Assembly (NCBI RefSeq): GCF_028548475.1
Contig: NZ_JAQQLE010000007.1
Span: forward strand, 124,001 to 188,000
DNA: 64,000 nucleotides
DNA from: Vogesella margarita
GTDB taxonomy: Bacteria > Pseudomonadota > Gammaproteobacteria > Burkholderiales > Chromobacteriaceae
Direction: 5' to 3'
Shown piece by piece: positions 53,049-64,000 of this stretch. The translations under genes were made by a program, and so were the position numbers. The notes under the pieces were generated by a model that worked only from the letters and a program-made list of their open reading frames with translations, had not been told where the DNA came from and did not search any database. Every line of letters starts with the position of its first letter. The stretch's first letter is position 1.

Positions 53049-54500
53049 ATGACGCAAGCAGTCTGGATCATTGACGACGACAAGGCGATCCGCTGGGTAC
53101 TGGAAAAATCGCTGGCGCGCAGCGGCATCGCCTACCAGAGCTTCTCCAGCGCGGACGACGCGCTCAACGCGCTGTACGACGCCACCCCCAGCGTGATCAT
53201 CAGCGATATCCGCATGCCGGGCACCGACGGCCTGAAATTCCTCGGCAAGGTCAAGCAGGAGCATCCGGCGCTGCCGGTGATCATCATGACCGCGCACTCA
53301 GACCTCGACTCGGCGGTGGCGGCCTTCCAGGGCGGCGCCTTCGAGTACCTGCCCAAGCCCTTCGACGTCGACCAGGCGGTGGCACTTATCGAGCGCGCGC
53401 TGGCGGAGAGCCGCCGCAGCGAGGCAGCCAGCGAGGACGCCGAGGCGATGCCCGCGCTGCTGGGCCAGGCGCCGGCGATGCAGGACGTGTTCCGCGCCAT
53501 CGGCCGCCTGTCGCAGTCCAGCGTCACCGTGCTGATCACCGGCGAATCCGGCACCGGCAAGGAGCGCGTCGCCGAGGCGCTGCACCGCCACTCGGTGCGC
53601 GCCAACAAGCCGTTCATCGCGCTGAACACCGCGGCGATTCCGAAGGACCTGCTGGAGTCGGAGCTGTTCGGCCACGAGAAAGGCGCCTTCACCGGCGCGC
53701 TGGGCACCCGCCGCGGCCGTTTCGAGGAGGCGGAAGGCGGCACGCTGTTCCTCGACGAAATCGGCGACATGCCGACCGAGCTGCAGACGCGGCTGCTGCG
53801 CGTGCTGTCCGACGGCCACTTCTACCGCGTCGGCGGTCACACCCCGATCAAGGCCAATGTGCGCGTGATCGCCGCCACCCACCAGAATCTGGAAGAGCAC
53901 GTCAAGCAGGGCAAATTCCGCGAGGATCTGTTCCACCGCCTGAACGTGATCCGCCTGCGCCTGCCGCCGCTACGCGAGCGCAGCGAAGACATCCCGCTGC
54001 TGGTCCGCCACTTTTTGGCGCGCAGTGCGGCCAACCTTGGCGTCGAGCCGAAGCGGCTGTCCGAGGCGGCAATGGCCCTGGTGCAGCACTACACCTTCCC
54101 CGGCAACGTGCGCCAGCTGGAAAACCTGTGCCAGTGGATCACGGTGATGGCACCGGGGCAGTCGGTGGAGATGCAGGACCTGCCACCGGAATTCCGCCCC
54201 GAGCTGGTCGCCGGCAGTGGCGGCGCCATCGAGCTGCAGCCCACCGCCGACGGCAGCGGCGTACTGCCGACGCTTGCGGGCGACTGGACCATGCTGCTGG
54301 CGCGTGAGGTGGCGCAAAGGTTGGCCGCAGGCGAGACCGGCATCATCGACGACCTCACCGCCCGCTTCGAGAGCACCTGCATCCGGAGCGGCCTCGCCCA
54401 CACCGGCGGGCGCAAGGTGGAGGCGGCCAACCTGCTGGGCTGGGGCCGCAACACGCTGACGCGCAAGATCCAGGAACTGGGGCTGGAACACGGCGAATGA
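53049..54500 (+). CDS. ntrC: Nitrogen regulation response regulator NtrC
   Basis: Sigma-54-dependent activator, 483 residues. Receiver domain with phosphoacceptor Asp53 (VIISDIRMPGTDG), AAA+ domain with Walker A GESGTGKE near 165 and the sigma-54-contacting GAFTGA near 212, and a Fis-type HTH (KVEAANLLGWGRNTLTRKIQ). Its likely targets include the two dyads upstream of glnA. It carries one exact and two near copies of the dispersed repeat, one of them inside the HTH-coding part. Confidence 0.97.
   Translation: MTQAVWIIDDDKAIRWVLEKSLARSGIAYQSFSSADDALNALYDATPSVIISDIRMPGTDGLKFLGKVKQEHPALPVIIMTAHSDLDSAVAAFQGGAFEYLPKPFDVDQAVALIERALAESRRSEAASEDAEAMPALLGQAPAMQDVFRAIGRLSQSSVTVLITGESGTGKERVAEALHRHSVRANKPFIALNTAAIPKDLLESELFGHEKGAFTGALGTRRGRFEEAEGGTLFLDEIGDMPTELQTRLLRVLSDGHFYRVGGHTPIKANVRVIAATHQNLEEHVKQGKFREDLFHRLNVIRLRLPPLRERSEDIPLLVRHFLARSAANLGVEPKRLSEAAMALVQHYTFPGNVRQLENLCQWITVMAPGQSVEMQDLPPEFRPELVAGSGGAIELQPTADGSGVLPTLAGDWTMLLAREVAQRLAAGETGIIDDLTARFESTCIRSGLAHTGGRKVEAANLLGWGRNTLTRKIQELGLEHGE
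54027..54039 (+). repeat. Uptake-sequence-like 13-mer in ntrC
   Basis: Exact GCGGCCAACCTTG, read as Ala-Ala-Asn-Leu-Gly. Confidence 0.8.
54317..54328 (-). repeat. Uptake-sequence-like 12-mer in ntrC
   Basis: AAGGTTGGCCGC, read as Arg-Leu-Ala-Ala. Confidence 0.7.
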
Positions 54501-55009
54501 TCATCCGTGAATGGCAGGCCGGCGACACAGCGGACCCGGAACAACTGGCGGGGCTGCTGCTAAGTTGTGTGCAGGGCGGCGCGTCCATCGGCTTTCTTTC
54601 GTCGCTCCATCACGGCGAAGCCGAGGATTACTGGCAGGCCCTTGCGGCCAAGCTTGGGGTGGAATTGCGCTGCTGGCTGGCCATCAGCGAGGGATGCATC
54701 ATCGGTAGCGTACAGCTTGCACCCTGTGGCAAGGCCAATGGCCGCCACCGTGCCGAAATCCAGAAGCTGATGGTGCACCCGGACGCTCGCGGCCAGGGGG
54801 TGGCAGCGAAACTGATGCAGCAGGCGGAGGCGGCCGCCCAAGCCGATGGCCGGCTGCTGCTGGTACTGGATACCGATGCCGACTCGCTGGCGGCACAACT
54901 CTACCCGCGCTGGGGTTGGCAGCACGCCGGCGACATCCCCGGCTATGCCGCAAGCCCGGATGGCCGTCTGCACGCCACCCGCTATTTCTACAAGCAATTG
55001 ACCAGCTAA
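54497..55009 (+). CDS. GNAT family N-acetyltransferase
   Basis: A 170-residue acetyltransferase with the acetyl-CoA binding segment KLMVHPDARGQGVAAKLMQQ and a C-terminal YPRWGWQHAGDIPGYA block typical of small-molecule GNAT enzymes. Substrate unknown. It overlaps ntrC by 4 bases, so it is probably cotranscribed with the nitrogen regulators. A repeat-derived hairpin follows. Confidence 0.87.
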   Translation: MIIREWQAGDTADPEQLAGLLLSCVQGGASIGFLSSLHHGEAEDYWQALAAKLGVELRCWLAISEGCIIGSVQLAPCGKANGRHRAEIQKLMVHPDARGQGVAAKLMQQAEAAAQADGRLLLVLDTDADSLAAQLYPRWGWQHAGDIPGYAASPDGRLHATRYFYKQLTS

Positions 55010-55025
55010 CACGCCATCGGCAAAA

Positions 55026-55059
55026 ACAATGCGGCCAACCTCAAGGTTGGCCGCATTGT
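55026..55059. terminator. Hairpin of two repeat copies after the GNAT gene
   Basis: A 15-bp perfect stem (ACAATGCGGCCAACC and its inverse, which holds an exact 13-mer at 55042-55054), loop TCAA. It lies between convergent GNAT and usp genes; no strong T-tract. Confidence 0.7.
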
Positions 55060-55080
55060 CATCCAGGGTGCGCCGTCGGC

Positions 55081-55926
55081 TCAGTGGAACATCAGCAGCG
55101 GCACGTGGCAGTGCTTCATCAGCGTGCGGGTGGTGGAGCCAAACAGGCGCTCCTTCCAGCTGTTGTGGCCGAAGGCCCCCATCACCAGCAGCGCGGCACC
55201 GTGGCTGTCGGCGGCGGCGATCAGGGTCTGCGAGTTGGCGCCGCGCGCGGTCAGCGCCACCGGCTCCGCCGGCAGGCCGTGACTGGCGAGATAGGCGGCG
55301 CCCTCGCAGGCCAGACGCTCGGCTTCCTGCGGATCGCTGTGGTTGGCGACCACCTTGCGCGGCAGGTCGTGCGCAAGGCCGAGGAACACGAACTGCTGCA
55401 GCGCGCGCGCAGCGCACGGGCTGCCATCGTAGGCCAGCACCACGCAACGCGGATGTTCGGCCACTACGGTATCGGCCGAGAACAGCAGCATCGGCCGCGC
55501 CGGATTCAGCAGGTAGTTCTCCAGCCAGCGGCTGTCGTGCGGGCGCTCGCTCTCGCCCAGGTGGCTGTCGGTGGAGACCACCAGCAGGTCGTGCCGCGGC
55601 GCGTGCCGGGCCAGCTCGTCTTCCGGATGCCCGTCCTCGGCCAGTACGCTGGCCAGCGAGATGTCCAGTTCGCCGGCCTGCTCGCGGACCTCTTCAAGCA
55701 GGGTGCGGGCGTTCTCCCGCCAGCGCTGCTCCATGCTGGCGTCGCGCGCCACGCGGTAGGCAAACGCCCCCGGTGGCATCGCCTCGCCTTCCAGCAGCGG
55801 GGCGGCGTCGATCAGCGCCAGCGCCGTCAGCGCGCAGCGGTGCTGTTTGGCCAGCTGCAGCGCATAGTCCCGCGCCATCAGCGCACTGTCGCCACTGTCC
55901 AGCACCAGCAGAATATTCTTCATCAT
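55081..55926 (-). CDS. Universal stress protein, tandem UspA type
   Basis: A 281-residue cytoplasmic protein with two Usp-like halves: the first (MMKNILLVLDSGDSALMARD) lacks a full nucleotide motif, the second ends with MGAFGHNSWKERLFGSTTR, close to the ATP-binding G-2x-G-9x-G(S/T) signature. ATG 55926 has AGGA eight bases upstream; the frame is open farther but through the promoter region. It is divergent from a P-type ATPase, an arrangement seen in stress or low-oxygen responsive modules. Confidence 0.85.
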   Translation of the reverse strand: MMKNILLVLDSGDSALMARDYALQLAKQHRCALTALALIDAAPLLEGEAMPPGAFAYRVARDASMEQRWRENARTLLEEVREQAGELDISLASVLAEDGHPEDELARHAPRHDLLVVSTDSHLGESERPHDSRWLENYLLNPARPMLLFSADTVVAEHPRCVVLAYDGSPCAARALQQFVFLGLAHDLPRKVVANHSDPQEAERLACEGAAYLASHGLPAEPVALTARGANSQTLIAAADSHGAALLVMGAFGHNSWKERLFGSTTRTLMKHCHVPLLMFH

Positions 55927-56053
55927 TATCGCATTCCTCTTGTTTCGATACGCCGGCCACGGCCGGCGCGGCAATGCCATTTGCAAGCGGCATGCCCAGT
56001 CGGGCAGATCATCGCATTGACGCCGCCGCCCGTGCAAAGTTTTGCGGCAATCT

Positions 56054-56067
56054 TTGCGATCCGTCAA
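56054..56067. promoter_or_regulatory. Possible FNR/ANR-type site between usp and the P-type ATPase
   Basis: On the minus strand TTGAC-GGAT-CGCAA keeps one good FNR half-site (TTGAC) and one poor one. Position between divergent usp and ATPase genes is suitable, but the match is weak. Confidence 0.2.
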
Positions 56068-56145
56068 AACATGGCCCAGCATGGAAACCATGCACCGGCC
56101 GCGCCACTCTACACTCCGTGCAGTTCACTCAAGGATAGCCCGCCC

Positions 56146-58830
<2,685 letters not shown>

Positions 58831-58844
58831 GCATGTACCACCCT

Positions 58845-58881
58845 GCGGCCAACCTTGCGCGACTGGCACAAGGTTGGCCGC
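58845..58881. terminator. Inverted pair of exact 13-mers between the ATPase and metR
   Basis: Exact copies at 58845-58857 and 58869-58881 face each other with an 11-base loop, between two convergent genes. The right arm nearly touches the metR stop. Confidence 0.7.
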
Positions 58882-58888
58882 AAGCATT

Positions 58889-59815
58889 TCAATCCAGCAC
58901 GCTCAGCCCCGGCAGCGTGGCGAAGCTCTGCTCGCGCACCGTGGCGAGGAAGTCCTGCATATAGGCCAGGCTGGCGTCGTCGTTGCGCAGCGCGGCGTAC
59001 AGCTCGCTATGCAGGCCGGCCTCGCCGATGCGCGCGGCGCTGACGTAGCCGCGCTCCAGATACGGTTTCACCGCCCAGAACGGCAGCGCCGCCACGCCGC
59101 GGCGGCTGGCCACCAGCTGGATGATGGCGATGGTCAGCTCCGAGGTGCGCCGCGCCGGGTTGATGCCGGCCGGCTTCAGCACCTTGCGCACCAGGTCCAG
59201 CATCGCATCCGGCACCGGGTAGCTGATCAGCGTCTCGGCGGCAAAGTCCGCAGCGTGCCACACCTTCTTTGCCGCCAGCGGGTGATCGTGGGCGGCGATG
59301 GCCACCATCTCGTAGGCAAACAGCGGCTGGTGCACCACGCCGGGATGCGCCTCCGCCTCCGACACGATCGCCAGATCGGCGCGCCCGGTCAGCAGCAGCC
59401 CCACCGGATCGGTATGGAAGCCGGACACGATATCCAGCTCCACCGCCGGCCAGTGCTGGCGGAAGCTGTCCATCGCCGGCATCAGCCAGTCGAAGCAGGT
59501 ATGGCACTCCACCGCGATGCGCAGCTCGCCAGCCTCGCCCTCGCGCAGCCGCGCCAGATCACGCTCGGCGGCACTGATGCGGGCCTGCACCTCGCGCGCC
59601 AGCAGCAGCAGGCGCTCACCGGCAGGCGTCAGCCGCAACGGCTGCGTCTTGCGCTCGAACAGGCTGAGGCCGTAGTGCTCCTCCAGCGCCTTGATCTGGT
59701 GCGACAGCGCCGATTGCGTCAGGAACACCCGTTTCGCCGCCTGCGACACGCTGCCGGTGTCGGCCAGCGCCAGCAGCGTCTTCAGGTGGCGTAGTTCCAG
59801 CAGACTCTGGTTCAT
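58889..59815 (-). CDS. metR: LysR-type regulator MetR
   Basis: Homocysteine-responsive activator of methionine genes. It has 308 residues: N-terminal HTH (LLELRHLKTLLALADTGSVS) and an effector-binding domain with the MetR-typical start ELRIAVECHTCFDWLMPAMD. It is divergent from metE with 97 bases between, the classical metR-metE arrangement, and a MetR-like dyad lies in that gap. Confidence 0.95.
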   Translation of the reverse strand: MNQSLLELRHLKTLLALADTGSVSQAAKRVFLTQSALSHQIKALEEHYGLSLFERKTQPLRLTPAGERLLLLAREVQARISAAERDLARLREGEAGELRIAVECHTCFDWLMPAMDSFRQHWPAVELDIVSGFHTDPVGLLLTGRADLAIVSEAEAHPGVVHQPLFAYEMVAIAAHDHPLAAKKVWHAADFAAETLISYPVPDAMLDLVRKVLKPAGINPARRTSELTIAIIQLVASRRGVAALPFWAVKPYLERGYVSAARIGEAGLHSELYAALRNDDASLAYMQDFLATVREQSFATLPGLSVLD

Positions 59816-59845
59816 GAATCAGCCTCATGTGAAGTATCAAAATAA

Positions 59846-59858
59846 TGAATTTGTCTCA
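59846..59858. promoter_or_regulatory. Candidate MetR-binding site
   Basis: TGAA-TTTGT-CTCA, one mismatch from the MetR consensus TGAA-N5-TTCA, near the centre of the metR-metE gap. Confidence 0.45.
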
Positions 59859-59912
59859 TGTTGGTGATTATCGCATGATCAATGCACAAATTTCATAAAG
59901 AAAGACACCAAC

Positions 59913-62198
59913 ATGAGCACCATTCATCTTGCCGGCTTCCCGCGCATCGGCGCCAAACGCGAACTGAAATTCCTGGTCGAGAAGTTCTGGAAAAAAGAGA
60001 TCGACGACGCCGCGCTGCAGGCCGGCGCGCGCGAGCTGCGCCAGAAGCACTGGCTACTGCAAAAAGGCGCCGGCCTCGACATCAGCCCGGTCGGCGACTT
60101 CTCGCTGTACGACCACGTGCTCGACGCGCAGGTACTGGTCGGCGCCATTCCGCGCCGCTTCGGCTTCGATGCGGCCAAGCTTTCCAGCGCGCAGTATTTC
60201 CAGCTGGCACGCGGCAACAGCAGCCAGCACGCCATCGAAATGACCAAGTGGTTCGACAGCAACTACCACTACCTGGTCCCGGAGTGGCACGCCGATACCG
60301 CCTTTGCCGCCAACCCGGCACCGCTGCTGGCGCAGATTGCCGAGGCACAGGCGCTGGGCATCAAGGCCAAGCCGGTGCTGATCGGGCCGCTGACGCTGCT
60401 GTGGCTGGGCAAGTGCAAAGGCGCCTCCTTCGACCGCCTGAGCCTGCTGCCGGCGCTGCTGCAAACCTATCAGGACCTGCTCGCGGCACTGAACGCAGCC
60501 AAGGTGGACTGGGTGCAACTGGACGAGCCCATCCTGGCGCTGGACCTGCCGGCCGAGTGGCTGGCGGCCTTCGCCCCCGCCTACGAACAGCTGGCCGCCA
60601 GCCCGCTCAAGCTGCTGCTGGCCACCTACTTCGGTGATGTCTCCGCCCATGCCGAACGGCTGAAGGCGCTGCCGGTGGCCGGCCTGCACCTGGACCTGGT
60701 ACGCGCGCCGCAACAGCTGGCGGCATTTACTCAGGGTTGGCCGCAAGACAAAATCCTGTCCGCCGGAGTGATCGACGGCCGCAACATCTGGCGCGCCGAC
60801 CTCGACGCGGTGCTGCAACAGGCCGAAGCACTGCACGCGCAGCTGGGCGACAGGCTGTGGCTGGCACCGAGCTGCTCGCTGCTGCACAGCCCGTTCGACC
60901 TGGCACAGGAAATCAAGCTGGACGTGGACCTCAAGAGCTGGCTGGCGTTCGCGGTGCAGAAGCTGAACGAGCTGAAGCTGCTCAAGCGCGGCCTGCAACA
61001 GGGACGCGCCAGTATCGAGAACGAGCTGGCCGCCAGCAACTACGCCCGCGAGCAGCGCCGCAGCAGCCCGCGCATCCACCGTGCCGAGGTCGCGCAAAGG
61101 TTGGCCGCACTGCCGGCGGGCAGCGACCGCCGCGCCAGCCAGTTCGCCCAGCGCGCACCGTTGCAACACGCGTGGCTGAAGCTGCCGCTGCTGCCGACCA
61201 CCACCATCGGCTCCTTCCCGCAGACCAGCGAAATCCGCGCCGCCCGCGCCGCCTTCAAGCGTGGCGAACTCGACGCCGCCAGCTACGAGGCGGCGATGAA
61301 GGCCGAGATCGAACTGGTGATCCGCAAGCAGGAGCAGCTCGACATCGACGTGCTGGTACACGGCGAGGCGGAGCGCAACGACATGGTGGAATACTTCGGC
61401 GAGCAACTGGCCGGCTTCGCCTTCACCGAGTACGGCTGGGTGCAGAGCTACGGCAGCCGCTGCGTGAAGCCGCCCGTCATCTACGGCGACGTGGCGCGGC
61501 CGACGCCGATGACCGTGCGCTGGGCGGTGTACGCGCAAAGCCTGTCGGAGCGTCCGGTGAAGGGCATGCTCACCGGCCCGGTGACCATCCTGCAGTGGAG
61601 TTTCGTGCGTGACGACCTGCCGCGCAGCGCGGTGTGCAAGCAGATCGCACTGGCGATCAACGACGAGGTGCTGGACCTGGAAAACGCCGGCATCAAGGTG
61701 ATCCAGATCGACGAGCCGGCGGTACGCGAGGGGCTGCCGCTCAAGCGCGGCGACTGGGCGGCGTATCTGGCCTGGGCCGGCGAAGCATTCCGCCTGTCCT
61801 GCGCCGGCGTCGACGACAGCACGCAGATCCACACCCACATGTGCTACTCGGAATTCGGCGACATCCTGCCGGCGATCGCTGCGCTGGACGCCGACGTGAT
61901 CACCATCGAGACCTCGCGCTCGGACATGGAATTGCTGCGCGACTTCGGCCACTTCCAGTATCCGAACGAGATCGGGCCGGGCGTGTACGACATCCACAGC
62001 CCGCGCATTCCGACCGAGGCCGAGCTGGAGAAGCTGCTGCTCAAGGCGCTGCAGGTGATCCCGGCCGAGCGGCTGTGGGTGAACCCGGACTGCGGCCTGA
62101 AGACGCGCGGCTGGCCGGAGACCGAGACCGCACTGCAGGCGATGGTGAACGTCACCCGGCGCCTGCGCGCCAGGCTGAACGCCACCGCGCAGGCCTGA
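59913..62198 (+). CDS. metE: Cobalamin-independent methionine synthase
   Basis: Transfers a methyl group from 5-methyltetrahydropteroyltriglutamate to homocysteine. It has 761 residues, the usual two-barrel length. Zinc ligands visible as His642 and Cys644 (HTHMCYSEF) and Cys727 ([13 protein letters not shown]). It carries two repeat copies in coding sequence: a near copy at 60734-60746 (read Gly-Trp-Pro-Gln) and a 12-mer at 61097-61108. No riboswitch is seen in the short leader, so control is probably through MetR. Confidence 0.97.
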   Translation: MSTIHLAGFPRIGAKRELKFLVEKFWKKEIDDAALQAGARELRQKHWLLQKGAGLDISPVGDFSLYDHVLDAQVLVGAIPRRFGFDAAKLSSAQYFQLARGNSSQHAIEMTKWFDSNYHYLVPEWHADTAFAANPAPLLAQIAEAQALGIKAKPVLIGPLTLLWLGKCKGASFDRLSLLPALLQTYQDLLAALNAAKVDWVQLDEPILALDLPAEWLAAFAPAYEQLAASPLKLLLATYFGDVSAHAERLKALPVAGLHLDLVRAPQQLAAFTQGWPQDKILSAGVIDGRNIWRADLDAVLQQAEALHAQLGDRLWLAPSCSLLHSPFDLAQEIKLDVDLKSWLAFAVQKLNELKLLKRGLQQGRASIENELAASNYAREQRRSSPRIHRAEVAQRLAALPAGSDRRASQFAQRAPLQHAWLKLPLLPTTTIGSFPQTSEIRAARAAFKRGELDAASYEAAMKAEIELVIRKQEQLDIDVLVHGEAERNDMVEYFGEQLAGFAFTEYGWVQSYGSRCVKPPVIYGDVARPTPMTVRWAVYAQSLSERPVKGMLTGPVTILQWSFVRDDLPRSAVCKQIALAINDEVLDLENAGIKVIQIDEPAVREGLPLKRGDWAAYLAWAGEAFRLSCAGVDDSTQIHTHMCYSEFGDILPAIAALDADVITIETSRSDMELLRDFGHFQYPNEIGPGVYDIHSPRIPTEAELEKLLLKALQVIPAERLWVNPDCGLKTRGWPETETALQAMVNVTRRLRARLNATAQA
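61097..61108 (-). repeat. Uptake-sequence-like 12-mer in metE
   Basis: AAGGTTGGCCGC, read as Arg-Leu-Ala-Ala in the linker between the two barrels. Confidence 0.7.
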
Positions 62199-62204
62199 CC
62201 GGCG

Positions 62205-63422
62205 TCAGGGCAAGAGCGGCGGCCACACCGGACGGCGCAGGTCCGGCAGGCCGTCGGCAAAGGCCTGCGGCCGCTCGCCCTGCAGCAGCGGCCGCAGGTA
62301 GGCGTCGAACGCCGGCGTCACTGACAGGCCGTCGGCGGCGATGTACTCCGCCGGCAGCGCGCGCTCGCGGTTGGCGACCGCCGCCAGCGGCAGCGGCTGC
62401 ACTTGCCAGTCGACGCCGCTGGCGCCCGGCTGCCGCTGCAAGGCCAGCATCACCCCGCCCTGCCCGGCCAGCGCCGTCGCCACCGCCTGTTGCCCCAGTC
62501 GATACGCCTGCTGCGCGTCCACCGCCGATACCAGATGCCGCGCCGCGCGCTGCAGACAGTCCACCAGCGCCACGTGCACCTTCACCCCCAACTGCTGTTG
62601 CAGCCGTTGCGCCAGCCACATGCCGGCACCGCCGAGATGCTCATGGCCGTACACCGCATCGGCGTGCAGCTGTGCAACGAAACGGCCATCGGCATGGCGC
62701 AGTCCTTCCGACACCGCGATCACGCAGCAGCCACGCTCCGCCAGCCGCTGCCGTACCGCCGCCAGCAGCCGCGCCTCGTCGAACGCCACCTCCGGCAGCA
62801 GCAGCAGCGGCGGCGCCTCACCCGGCAGGGCCGCCAGTGCGCAGGACGCAGTCAGCCAGCCGACGTGGCGGCCCATGGTCTCCATGATGAACACCCGCTG
62901 CTGTGCCATGCTCAGCACATCCAGCGTCACCTCGCGCAGACTGCTGGCCAGATACTTCGCCGCCGACGGGAAGCCGGGGCTGAAATCGGTGCCTTCCAGA
63001 TCGTTGTCTATGGTTTTCGGAATGCCGACCACCTGCAGCGGCAACGCGAAACGCTGGCCCAGCTGCTGCAGCAGCCGCGCCGTCTCCATCGAACCGTTGC
63101 CGCCGTTGAGCAGCACCTGACCGATGTCGAAGTGGCGCAGCACCTCGGCCAGCTGCCGCCAGCCGGCGGCATCGTCCGCGAACGGCGCCAGGATGTCGCG
63201 ACTGCTGCCGAACGCGGCGCCCGGCAGGCTGCCGAGACGGGCGATGTCGGCGGCGCTGGCGGCATCCAGATCCAGAAGCCGCCCGGCACGCAGCCCGACG
63301 AGACCGTCGGCGGCGGCGCACACCGCCACTCCCTGCGCGCGCGCGGCTTCGATCACCCCCTGGGCGGAGCTGTTGAGCACGGCGGTGGGGCCGCCGGACT
63401 GCAGGTAGAGCAGACGGGACAT
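62205..63422 (-). CDS. 6-phosphofructokinase (PfkA superfamily; phosphoryl donor uncertain)
   Basis: Phosphorylates fructose 6-phosphate. It has 405 residues, longer than bacterial ATP-PFKs of about 320. The N-terminal nucleotide loop is LQSGGPTAVLN. The donor-site motif is LNGGNGSMET (107-110 GGNG) and the substrate motif GIPKTIDNDLEGTD has Lys136. Lys in PKTIDND is typical of pyrophosphate enzymes, whereas Gly after GGN is typical of ATP enzymes, so the donor cannot be assigned. Also MGRHVGWLTA, the fructose-6-phosphate site. Confidence 0.88.
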   Translation of the reverse strand: MSRLLYLQSGGPTAVLNSSAQGVIEAARAQGVAVCAAADGLVGLRAGRLLDLDAASAADIARLGSLPGAAFGSSRDILAPFADDAAGWRQLAEVLRHFDIGQVLLNGGNGSMETARLLQQLGQRFALPLQVVGIPKTIDNDLEGTDFSPGFPSAAKYLASSLREVTLDVLSMAQQRVFIMETMGRHVGWLTASCALAALPGEAPPLLLLPEVAFDEARLLAAVRQRLAERGCCVIAVSEGLRHADGRFVAQLHADAVYGHEHLGGAGMWLAQRLQQQLGVKVHVALVDCLQRAARHLVSAVDAQQAYRLGQQAVATALAGQGGVMLALQRQPGASGVDWQVQPLPLAAVANRERALPAEYIAADGLSVTPAFDAYLRPLLQGERPQAFADGLPDLRRPVWPPLLP

Positions 63423-63494
63423 GATGCTTCTCGTGGGTGGCTATAGCCGAATTGTAGCCAGCCCCGCCGCCGCTAGCACCAAGCCGTCGCCGCA

Positions 63495-63550
63495 CAAGGT
63501 TGGCCGCAATAAAAAGGCCGCAAGCCCGGACGGGGTTGCGGCCAACCTTG
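63495..63550. terminator. Inverted pair of exact 13-mers after parE
   Basis: Exact copies at 63495-63507 and 63538-63550 form a 12-13-bp stem; the 30-base interior contains A5 and its own short GGCCGC-type pairing. It lies just downstream of the parE stop, on the minus strand. Confidence 0.65.
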
Positions 63551-63566
63551 GCGATGTACGACCGGC

Positions 63567-64000
63567 TCAGATGTCGGCTTCGACCTCGTTGCCCTTGGCT
63601 TCCATCCAGCTGCGGCGGCTGGATGCCTCGCCCTTGCCCATCAGCTTGACGAACATCGCGCGCGTCTCGGCAAAGGCACCGGCGCGCACCCTCACCCGCG
63701 ACAGGCGGCGGGTATCCGGGTTCATGGTGGTGTCCTTGAGCTGTTCCGGGTTCATCTCGCCCAGACCCTTGAAGCGCGAGATGCTCCACGCGTTTTCCTT
63801 CACCCCCTCGCTGCGCAGGCGGTCGAGGATGGCGGTCATCTCACCTTCGTCCAGCGCGTACAGCTTGCGCGGCGGACGGTTCTTGCCCTGCCCCGGCACG
63901 TCGACGCGGAACAGCGGCGGCTGCGCGATGTAGATGTTGCCGTTGTCGATCAGCCGCGGGAAGTGGCGGAAGAACAGCGTCAGCAGCAGCACCTGGATGT
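63567..64000 (-). CDS. parE: DNA topoisomerase IV subunit B, C-terminal part (truncated by window)
   Basis: The last 144 residues of a type IIA topoisomerase ATPase subunit; the frame is open to the right edge. It contains the end of the TOPRIM domain (HIQVLLLTLFFR) and the C-terminal block ISRFKGLGEMNPEQLKDTTM, finishing EVEADI. The LKDTTMNPDTRRL wording and ending fit ParE better than GyrB, which usually has LWETTMDP. ParE with ParC decatenates chromosomes. Confidence 0.88.
   Translation of the reverse strand, partial: IQVLLLTLFFRHFPRLIDNGNIYIAQPPLFRVDVPGQGKNRPPRKLYALDEGEMTAILDRLRSEGVKENAWSISRFKGLGEMNPEQLKDTTMNPDTRRLSRVRVRAGAFAETRAMFVKLMGKGEASSRRSWMEAKGNEVEADI

Noticed and set aside
54916-56145. 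A 410-residue N-terminal extension of the P-type ATPase frame
   Set aside because: It is antisense to the usp gene and low-complexity; the ATPase has a ribosome site and a family-like start at 56146.

Overview
The window is a high-GC stretch of bacterial chromosome. Its gene content and gene order fit a Betaproteobacterium of the order Neisseriales, most like the Chromobacteriaceae (Chromobacterium, Vogesella and Pseudogulbenkiania relatives). The supporting blocks are kdsD-kdsC-lptC-lptA-lptB-rpoN-hpf-ptsN-hprK-rapZ, glnA-DUF4124-ntrB-ntrC, minCDE-oxyR, a phasin and a PhaB-like reductase. Genus is inference only. Nearly everything is housekeeping: I see no insertion sequence, prophage, CRISPR array, tRNA or rRNA.

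Layout. 1-1337: end of an AsmA-family gene. 1639-3606 (-): KefB-type antiporter. 3707-12733: LPS supply and export (kdsD, kdsC, lptCAB), then rpoN, hpf, ptsN, hprK, rapZ, a NusG-domain-II/Gx-transporter pair and ubiX. 12720-15112: NAD(P)HX repair enzyme and an EamA exporter. 15190-18865 (-): adk, kdsB, a Trm112-like protein, lpxK, exbD, exbB. 19229-31841 (+): xseA, a DUF4442 protein, gpmI, envC, ctpA, argA, yggX, ppk1, a DUF456 protein, ettA. 31913-33730 (-): a secreted tandem-repeat protein, an unexplained 666-bp region and a phasin. 34103-36852: minCDE-oxyR. 36954-39629 (-): PhaB/FabG-like reductase and ybiT. 39800-41830: dapA-bamC. 41954-49427: mostly minus strand (small lipoprotein, roxA, PAP2 phosphatase, prmC, mgtE, mtgA, aroE, rhodanese), with slyD on plus. 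49745-55009: glnA, a DUF4124 protein, ntrB, ntrC and a GNAT enzyme. 55081-58830: divergent UspA and P-type ATPase. 58889-62198: divergent metR/metE. 62205-64000 (-): phosphofructokinase and the end of parE.

Functional links. rpoN, ntrBC and a glnA promoter with a textbook sigma-54 -24/-12 element plus two NtrC dyads form a complete local nitrogen circuit. kdsD, kdsC, kdsB, lpxK, lptABC and bamC supply and assemble the outer membrane. The phasin and the PhaB-like gene share an upstream motif that may be a PHA-regulator operator.

Two things stand out. First, the 13-mer GCGGCCAACCTTG is scattered over both strands, inside genes and as inverted pairs at gene ends. I counted 20 exact copies by eye and at least 15 near copies. 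This has the genomic signature of a DNA-uptake sequence but is not the Neisseria one. Second, a secreted 192-residue protein consists of a signal peptide plus 13 copies of a 12-residue unit (consensus REGGDAPYMVAR), with only synonymous differences among its 11 identical units. I recognise no family for it. The window ends inside asmA-like and parE genes.
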